Positions 10,579-15,127 of a stretch of DNA of 33,363 nt are shown here, piece after piece. The notes beneath the pieces were generated by a model that saw only the letters and a list, made by a program, of their open reading frames with translations, did not search any database and was not told the origin of the DNA. Position 1 is the stretch's first letter. Each line of letters opens with the position of its first letter. The position numbers and the translations under genes were made by a program. Source of the stretch: Rhodocyclaceae bacterium (GTDB lineage: Bacteria > Pseudomonadota > Gammaproteobacteria > Burkholderiales > Rhodocyclaceae); contig JARRBR010000021.1 in assembly GCA_029982755.1 (NCBI GenBank), positions 1 to 33,363 of the forward strand, read 5' to 3'.

Positions 10579-10878
10579 ATGAGCGAAAAGCTTGCTCCCA
10601 TTCACCCAGGCGAAGTTCTGCGCGAGGAGTTCATGGCGCCACTCGGGCTCTCCAGCAATGCGCTTGCGCGCGCGCTGGGCGTGACGGCGGCGCGGATCAA
10701 CGAGATCGTTCGCGAAGAGCGCGGCATTACGGCCGACACAGCGCTGCGCTTGGCCCGCTACTTCGGCACGTCGGAAGACCTTTGGCTGAACCTGCAGCGG
10801 CGCTACGACGTCGAGCGCGCACGCGATGCGCTGGGTGCTTCGCTGGAAGCGATCGTGCCGATGCGGGAGGCGGCATAA
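10579..10878 (+). CDS. higA: HigA-type antitoxin (XRE family)
   Basis: A 99-residue XRE/Cro-type helix-turn-helix protein. It opens with the HigA signature IHPGEVLREEFMAPLGLS, continues with ALARALGVTAARINEIV as the helix-turn-helix and ends with the TADTALRLARYFGTSEDLWLNLQ segment found in HigA/VapI proteins. It should bind and neutralise HigB and repress the operon. A strong AAAAGGAGG (10565-10573) lies five bases before the ATG. The antitoxin thus has much better translation signals than the toxin upstream. Confidence 0.94.
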   Translation: MSEKLAPIHPGEVLREEFMAPLGLSSNALARALGVTAARINEIVREERGITADTALRLARYFGTSEDLWLNLQRRYDVERARDALGASLEAIVPMREAA

Positions 10879-10923
10879 GGGGTGCTGCCACGTGGGGCCG
10901 TGGCCGGACGAGGCGGTGCGGAT

Positions 10924-10969
10924 GGTGCTGAAGAGGTGGGTGCCGGAGTATGAGCCGGCGCGGCACTAG
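10924..10969 (+). repeat. 46-bp hairpin repeat, copy R2
   Basis: Second copy, 45 bases after higA and before vapBC. Stem GTGCCGG (10940-10946), loop AGTATGAG, CCGGCGC (10955-10961), with one wobble-type change. By hand alignment it differs from R3 at about 8 of 46 positions. A -10-like TATACT follows at 10992-10997. Confidence 0.85.
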
Positions 10970-11030
10970 GTTACCTCCCCCAGCAGCGGGATATACTTGT
11001 GCCGTATCCCACTTGCCCAAGGAGCCCCTC

Positions 11031-11264
11031 ATGACCACGAGCACCGTCTTTACCAACAACCGCAGCCAGGCCGTGCGCCTGCCGGCCGACGTGCGCCTGC
11101 CCCCCGATGTGAAGCGAGTGGATATCCGCGCGCGTGGGGTGGAGCGAATCATCGCGCCGGTGGGCCATACCTGGGACTCGTTCTTCATCGACGGCCCACA
11201 GGTCGCCGACGACTTCATGGAAACCCGCGCCAGTCAGGAACAGCAGGAACGCGAGGCACTTTGA
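11031..11264 (+). CDS. vapB: VapB-type antitoxin
   Basis: A 77-residue AbrB/SpoVT-fold antitoxin. The N-terminus TSTVFTNNRSQAVRLPADVRLP is the typical VapB swapped-hairpin DNA-binding region; the C-terminal part (DSFFIDGPQVADDFMETR) would bind the toxin. AAGGAG at 11019-11024 is six bases before ATG 11031, deciding this start over an upstream in-frame ATG at 10950 that lies inside repeat R2. The stop overlaps the vapC start by one base, coupling translation. Confidence 0.92.
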   Translation: MTTSTVFTNNRSQAVRLPADVRLPPDVKRVDIRARGVERIIAPVGHTWDSFFIDGPQVADDFMETRASQEQQEREAL

Positions 11265-11665
11265 TGCTGCGCTACCTGCTCGATACCAACATCGTGATCT
11301 ACGTGATCAAGCGCCGGCCGCTGTCGGCGCTGGCCTTGTTCAACGAAAACGCCGGCCATATGGCGATCTCGTCGATCACCCTCGCGGAGTTGATGCACGG
11401 CGCTGAAAAGAGCAACGCGCCGACGCGCTCGCTGGCCGCGGTCGAGGATTTCTGCAGCCGCCTTGAAGTGCTGCCTTACGGGCCCAAGGCCGCGATGCAC
11501 TATGGAAACATCCGCGCCCATCTCGAATCGCGCGGCCAGACGATCGGCGTCAATGACCTGCACATCGCCGCTCACGCACGCAGCGAGGGGCTGACGCTGG
11601 TGTCGAACAACCTGCGCGAGTTCGAGCGCGTGGAGGCGCTGCAACTGGCGAACTGGGCGATTTGA
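11264..11665 (+). CDS. vapC: VapC-type PIN-domain toxin
   Basis: A 133-residue PIN-domain endoribonuclease; family members cut tRNA or rRNA. Acidic residues of the Mg2+ site are all visible: Asp7 in YLLDTNIVIYV, Glu42 in SSITLAELMHG, and the Asp of GVNDLHIAAHA, followed by LVSNNLREFERV. The protein is full length for the family (about 130-135) and appears intact. It directly follows vapB with the start and stop overlapping. The partial hairpin repeat R4 begins about 25 bases after its stop. Confidence 0.94.
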   Translation: MLRYLLDTNIVIYVIKRRPLSALALFNENAGHMAISSITLAELMHGAEKSNAPTRSLAAVEDFCSRLEVLPYGPKAAMHYGNIRAHLESRGQTIGVNDLHIAAHARSEGLTLVSNNLREFERVEALQLANWAI

Positions 11666-11690
11666 GTGTGCGGACACCGAGCAAAGGACA

Positions 11691-11711
11691 AATGAGCCGT
11701 CGCGGCATTGA
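11691..11711 (+). repeat. Partial hairpin repeat, copy R4
   Basis: The 3' half of the 46-bp repeat only: AATGAGCCGTCGCGGCATTG and one more base, about 17 of 19 matches to the same part of R1. The left stem arm is not recognisable. It sits between vapC and the DUF4160/DUF2442 remnant module; a TACACT follows at 11737-11742. Confidence 0.6.
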
Positions 11712-11790
11712 ATCGAATCGCGCGCAGGAGCCGGGATACACTTCGTGCGCGCAGCAATTGCAGCGACCAAATGCTGATTGAGGAGACAGG

Positions 11791-11829
11791 GTGCCGACGA
11801 TCTTGCGGGTCGAGGGTTATCGACTGTAG
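11791..11829 (+). pseudogene. DUF4160 gene remnant (first 12 codons)
   Basis: GTG at 11791, preceded by GAGGAG at 11780-11785, opens a 12-residue frame VPTILRVEGYRL that then stops at TAG. This is the usual N-terminus of DUF4160 proteins (MPT-[IV]-LR-x-x-G-YR...), which are about 80 residues long and are commonly encoded just before a DUF2442 gene, as here. The body of the gene has evidently been deleted, joining codon 12 to sequence just before the DUF2442 ribosome binding site. It may now act only as a short leader peptide. Confidence 0.65.
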
Positions 11830-11848
11830 GTGTTGAAAGGAGCGTGGG

Positions 11849-12103
11849 ATGCATTCTTTGGCTCATGACACCGACGTTCGGGTGATGAACGTGAGGGTGG
11901 ATGAAACTCGGCTGGAGGTCGACCTCATGGACGGTCGCACGATCGCGGTACCGCTGGCGTGGTACCCACGGCTTGCTAACGCAACGGCCGACCAGCGCAG
12001 CCACTGGGAATTGGCCGGAGGCGGGTACGGCATCCACTGGCCGATGATCGATGAGGATTTGAGCACGGAAGGCTTGCTCCGCGGCGCACGGGCACCGCAG
12101 TAG
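11849..12103 (+). CDS. DUF2442 domain protein
   Basis: An 84-residue DUF2442 protein: VRVDETRLEVDLMDGRTIAVPLAWYPRL followed by WELAGGGYGIHWPMIDEDLSTEGLL. Its fold is NE0471-like. It is usually paired with DUF4160 and suspected of being part of a toxin-antitoxin-like module, but the biochemical role is not known to me. AAAGGAG at 11836-11842 precedes the ATG by six bases. The domain seems complete, while its partner upstream is reduced to 12 codons, so this is probably an orphan half-module. Confidence 0.85.
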   Translation: MHSLAHDTDVRVMNVRVDETRLEVDLMDGRTIAVPLAWYPRLANATADQRSHWELAGGGYGIHWPMIDEDLSTEGLLRGARAPQ

Positions 12104-12178
12104 TTGTGGCGATCTCTACCAGGCCAGTAGGCTATGTTTTGGAAACCAACGCGGTCAGCACCAGAAAAGGGAAAGCCA

Positions 12179-12412
12179 ATGCACCGCTCCATACAGGACC
12201 TCGGCATCGACCGCCTCAGCGTCCCAGAAAGGATCGCGCTTGCGCAGGAGATCTGGGACTCTGTCGCGGAGTCGGTTCAGCAAACACCACCAGGCGACGC
12301 AGCAGTTGCCGAGCTTGAGCGTCGCCGCGCGGAGGACGACCTCGAGCCCGAAACCGCAATCGACTGGCAGGAGATCCGATCGGCTGCGCGCCGCAGGTGG
12401 GCGGCCGACTGA
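12179..12412 (+). CDS. Addiction-module antitoxin (Pfam addiction-module component type)
   Basis: A 77-residue small acidic protein: LGIDRLSVPERIALAQEIWDSVAES at the N-terminus and a charged C-terminus, PETAIDWQEIRSAARRRW. This pattern is typical of the short antitoxins that partner RelE/ParE-family toxins. ATG 12179 is chosen because AAAAGGGAAAG lies just upstream; a longer in-frame start at 12134 has no such site. Its natural partner should begin near the stop codon, but only the C-terminal part of a RelE-like frame is there, so this antitoxin is probably an orphan. Confidence 0.85.
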   Translation: MHRSIQDLGIDRLSVPERIALAQEIWDSVAESVQQTPPGDAAVAELERRRAEDDLEPETAIDWQEIRSAARRRWAAD

Positions 12413-12548
12413 AGATCGCGACGCTCGCAAGGCTGCGCTGAAACGCTTTCCCTACTGCATCTATTTCAGATTGCGCGGCGACACCGTTGTAGTGCCCGCG
12501 GTGTTCCACACTTCACGCAACCCGGAGACTTGGAAGCGGCGCAACTGA
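12413..12548 (+). pseudogene. RelE/ParE toxin remnant (C-terminal part only)
   Basis: In the frame ending at TGA 12546-12548 the sequence reads ALKRFPYCIYFRLRGDTVVV followed by PAVFHTSRNPETWKRR, the standard C-terminal half of RelE/ParE-superfamily toxins (KRFPY..YF....V.V.AVFH..R.P..W). About 50 N-terminal residues are missing: the frame has no start of its own and enters directly from within the antitoxin gene. A deletion between the antitoxin's 3' end and the middle of the toxin is the simplest reading. Toxicity is unlikely. Confidence 0.8.
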
Positions 12549-12553
12549 CCGAT

Positions 12554-12584
12554 CGAGAAATCGGGGTCTGACCCCGATTTCTCG
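12554..12584. repeat. Perfect palindrome with GGGGTC-T-GACCCC core
   Basis: Two perfectly complementary 15-base arms (left CGAGAAATCGGGGTC at 12554-12568) flank a single T at 12569. It begins five bases after the RelE-remnant stop. The core resembles short GGGGTC(A/T)GACCCC elements that I recall as widespread REP-like repeats in proteobacteria. There is no U-run, so it is not a canonical terminator. Related cores occur at 13247-13271 and 17007-17033. Confidence 0.8.
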
Positions 12585-12587
12585 GAT

Positions 12588-12633
12588 GGGGCTGAAACGG
12601 TGGGTGCCGGAGTATGAGCCGGCAAGGCATTGA
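12588..12633 (+). repeat. 46-bp hairpin repeat, copy R3
   Basis: Third full copy, directly after the palindrome and before mntA. Stem arm GTGCCGG (12604-12610), loop AGTATGAG, CCGGCAA (12619-12625), six of seven pairs. It is the closest relative of R1. Confidence 0.85.
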
Positions 12634-12707
12634 AACAGCTGCGGCCTTGGCCGTCACTGGGTGCGCTGGACTAGACTGAAAAAAGCTTTTAATCGGAGGG
12701 GTACGGA

Positions 12708-12998
12708 ATGAAGCCATCTGCCTCACTCGAAGCAAATCGCGAGCTGATTCGACGAATTGTCGCCCTCCATCGCGGCAGCAATCCCCGCGTGTTCGGCTCG
12801 GTGGTCCGTGGTGACGACACCGATGGCAGCGACCTTGATCTTCTGGTCGACCCTCAACCCGACACCTCCCTGCTGGATCTTGCGCAGATTCAGGTAGAAC
12901 TTGAAGGGCGACTCGGTGTTCCGATCGATGTCCTGACGCCCGGCGCGCTGCCGACGAAGTTCCGTGATCAGGTTCTGCGGGAAGCGCGGCCCGTATGA
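12708..12998 (+). CDS. mntA: MntA-type minimal nucleotidyltransferase antitoxin
   Basis: A 96-residue minimal nucleotidyltransferase with the signature VFGSVVRGDDTDGSDLDLLVD (residues about 28-48), giving the GSx10DxD catalytic motif, and the later PIDVLTPGAL carrying the third Asp. Known MntA proteins neutralise HEPN toxin HepT by AMPylating it near its RX4-6H motif. GGAGGGG at 12695-12701 precedes the ATG by six bases. It overlaps hepT by ATGA, the standard arrangement. The enzyme looks complete although its target gene is truncated. Confidence 0.92.
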   Translation: MKPSASLEANRELIRRIVALHRGSNPRVFGSVVRGDDTDGSDLDLLVDPQPDTSLLDLAQIQVELEGRLGVPIDVLTPGALPTKFRDQVLREARPV

Positions 12999-13242
12999 AC
13001 AAGAAGGCGCTCCGCGTTCCGGACTACCTTCATCACATTCTCGATGCGATCGAACGAATCGAGCGTTACACCGCAGCCAAGTCGCTCGGCGACTTCAAGC
13101 GTGACGAGCAGTGTCAGGACGCAGTGATTCGCAACATCGAAATCATCGGGGAGGCCGCGCGGAATGTTCAGCAGCATTCACCGGACTTCGTGGAACGGCA
13201 CCGCGAGATACCTTGGGCTGCACTGTACGCAATGCGCAACCG
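12995..13242 (+). pseudogene. hepT: HepT-type HEPN toxin, 3'-truncated
   Basis: The first 82 or so residues are normal HepT: VPDYLHHILDAIERIERYTA, QDAVIRNIEIIGEAARNVQQ and IPWAALYAMRNR. In the family this continues with the catalytic RX4H motif and Tyr (such as RNRVSHGY) and about 30 further residues. Here homology stops at the MRNR codons and gives way to TPWGQVLNLLTAPASG, read from a REP-like sequence. The frame stays open to 13471 through the antisense side of msbA, so a 158-residue hybrid could be made. Without the His and Tyr it should have no RNase activity. The break leaves mntA without an active partner. Confidence 0.85.
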
Positions 13243-13246
13243 TACC

Positions 13247-13271
13247 CCTTGGGGTCAGGTCTTGAATTTGC
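13247..13271 (+). repeat. REP-like fragment at the hepT break
   Basis: CCTTGGGGTCAGGTCTTGAA and the next few bases match a short motif (GGGGTCAGGTCTTG...) that I recall as a common repeat near REP-associated transposases. It starts within a few bases of the point where HepT homology ends, suggesting that its arrival or a recombination between repeats removed the rest of the gene. Confidence 0.55.
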
Positions 13272-13324
13272 TCACCGCGCCAGCGTCAGGCCAAGCCTTT
13301 CCAGCGGTAAGCGCAGCCCGAACC

Positions 13325-15127
13325 TCAGCTCGCGACATCCTGTTCGTCCCCCATCGCCTGCAGCCGCGCATACACGCCCCCACGCGCCACCAGCTCCGCA
13401 TGCGTCCCGCGCTCGACGATGCGCCCCGCCTCCATCACCAGGATCTGATCCGCCTTCTCGATCGTCGATAGGCGGTGGGCGATGACGATCGTCGTGCGCC
13501 CTGCCATCAGCCGCTCGATCGCCGCCTGGATCAGCCGCTCCGACTCGGTATCCAGCGCCGAGGTGGCCTCGTCCAGGATCAGGATCGGCGCGTTCTTCAG
13601 CAGCGCGCGCGCGATCGCCAGGCGCTGGCGCTGGCCGCCGGAGAGCAGCACGCCGTTCTCGCCGATCTCGGTATCGAAGCCCTGCGGCAGACGGTCGATG
13701 AACTCGCGCGCATTGGCCGCTTCGGCGGCGGCGATGATCTCTTCGCGGCTGGCGCCGGCGAGCTCGCCGTAGGCGATGTTCTCGGCCACCGTGCCGTTGA
13801 ACAGCGTGACCTGCTGGGTGACGAGCGCGATGTGGTGGCGCAGGTTGGCCAGCGTGTAGTCCTCGACCGCCACGCCGTCGACCAGCAGCCGGCCCTCGTC
13901 GTGCTGGTAGAAGCGCGGGATCAGGTTGGCGAGTGTGGACTTGCCGCTGCCCGACTTGCCGACCAGCGCGATCATCTGCCCGGGCTCGGCCTTGAAGTCG
14001 ATGCCCTGCAGCGCGCGTCCTTCCGCGCCGGGATAGGTGAATCCCAGCCCCTGCGCCTCGACGCGGCCGGCGACGCGTTCGCGCTCGACCGTGCCGGTGT
14101 CGGGCTCGGGCGCCTCGTCGAGCTGTTCGAAGATGCTGTCGGCCGCGGCCACGCCGCGCTGGATGCGCGCGCTGACCCCGCCGAGGAGCTGGATCGCGCG
14201 CGGCAGCAGGCCGGCGGCGGTGATGTAGGCGACCACGTCGCCGGCCGAGGCGTCGCCGCGCACCTTGAGCACGGTGAACAGCAGCAGACCCATCGACGAG
14301 TAGACGATGAGATGCATCAGCGCGGAGAAGGTCTCCTGCGTGCGCACCATCTTGAGCTGACGCTTGGTGTTGTCGGTGCTCGCCTTGACGAAGCGTGCGG
14401 ATTCGTAGGCCTCGCCACCGAAGCTGCGCACCACGCGGTAGCCCTGGATGGTCTCGGAGGCGACGTGGGTGACCTCGCCCATCGAGGTCTGGATGTTCTT
14501 CGACAGGCGGCGGAACTTGCGGCTGGCGTTGGACACCAGCCAGGCGATCGCGGGCAGCACGACGAGCAGGGTCAGCGTCAGGCGCCAGTTCATCCACAGC
14601 AGGTAGCCGAGCAGCGCGACGACGGTGAGGCCTTCGCGGAACAGGATCTTGACCGCGTCGGTGGCCGCGTCGGTCACCATCGACACGTTGTAGGTGAGCT
14701 TGGAGACCAGGTGGCCGGAGTTGTTGGCGTCGTAGAAGCGGTTGGGCAGCACCAGGAAGCTGCCGAAGAGCTGGGTGCGCAGGTCGTGGATGAGGCCGAG
14801 CGAGACGCGCGAGATGCCGTAGTTGCCGAGGAAGGTGCCGAGGCCCTCGACCAGCGCGATGACGACGATCATGACCGGGATGGCGAAGATCAGGTCGAGC
14901 GCGTCCAGCCAGGGCAGGCCGGTGGCGATCGGCGCGTCGGGCGCGGCGAGGCCGTCGATGAAGTACTTGAGCACGCTCGCGAGCCCGGCCTTGCAGGCGC
15001 CGGCGATGGCGAAGCCGAGGATGCTGAGCGCGAAGTAGCCGAGGAAGGGCCGGGTGTAGCCGAGCAGGCGGAGGTACACCTTCATGCTGCTGGCGGTGGG
15101 CTTCTCCGCGAGCGTCGGCGCGCTCAT
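13325..15127 (-). CDS. msbA: Lipid A export ABC transporter MsbA
   Basis: A 600-residue half-transporter that flips lipid A core across the inner membrane. An exporter-type membrane domain of six helices (about residues 25-320) is followed by an ATPase domain with Walker A GKSGSGKST at 389-397, LSGGQRQR near 490 and Walker B ILILDEATSALD near 515, then the His-loop VIAHRLSTI. Length is slightly above the usual 580. The start ATG overlaps the polA stop by one base, so the pair is probably co-transcribed. It fits next to polysaccharide genes, although the neighbouring polA suggests this is its ancestral location. A function in exporting another lipid-linked substrate cannot be excluded. Confidence 0.93.
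   Translation of the reverse strand: MSAPTLAEKPTASSMKVYLRLLGYTRPFLGYFALSILGFAIAGACKAGLASVLKYFIDGLAAPDAPIATGLPWLDALDLIFAIPVMIVVIALVEGLGTFLGNYGISRVSLGLIHDLRTQLFGSFLVLPNRFYDANNSGHLVSKLTYNVSMVTDAATDAVKILFREGLTVVALLGYLLWMNWRLTLTLLVVLPAIAWLVSNASRKFRRLSKNIQTSMGEVTHVASETIQGYRVVRSFGGEAYESARFVKASTDNTKRQLKMVRTQETFSALMHLIVYSSMGLLLFTVLKVRGDASAGDVVAYITAAGLLPRAIQLLGGVSARIQRGVAAADSIFEQLDEAPEPDTGTVERERVAGRVEAQGLGFTYPGAEGRALQGIDFKAEPGQMIALVGKSGSGKSTLANLIPRFYQHDEGRLLVDGVAVEDYTLANLRHHIALVTQQVTLFNGTVAENIAYGELAGASREEIIAAAEAANAREFIDRLPQGFDTEIGENGVLLSGGQRQRLAIARALLKNAPILILDEATSALDTESERLIQAAIERLMAGRTTIVIAHRLSTIEKADQILVMEAGRIVERGTHAELVARGGVYARLQAMGDEQDVAS

Noticed and set aside
10195-12633. Chromosomal integron attC sites
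   Set aside because: The repeats lack RYYYAAC/GTTRRRY core sites and no integrase is in the window, so the integron reading is not supported.
10195-12633. CRISPR array
   Set aside because: Repeat copies are hundreds of bases apart with genes between them, and no cas genes are present.
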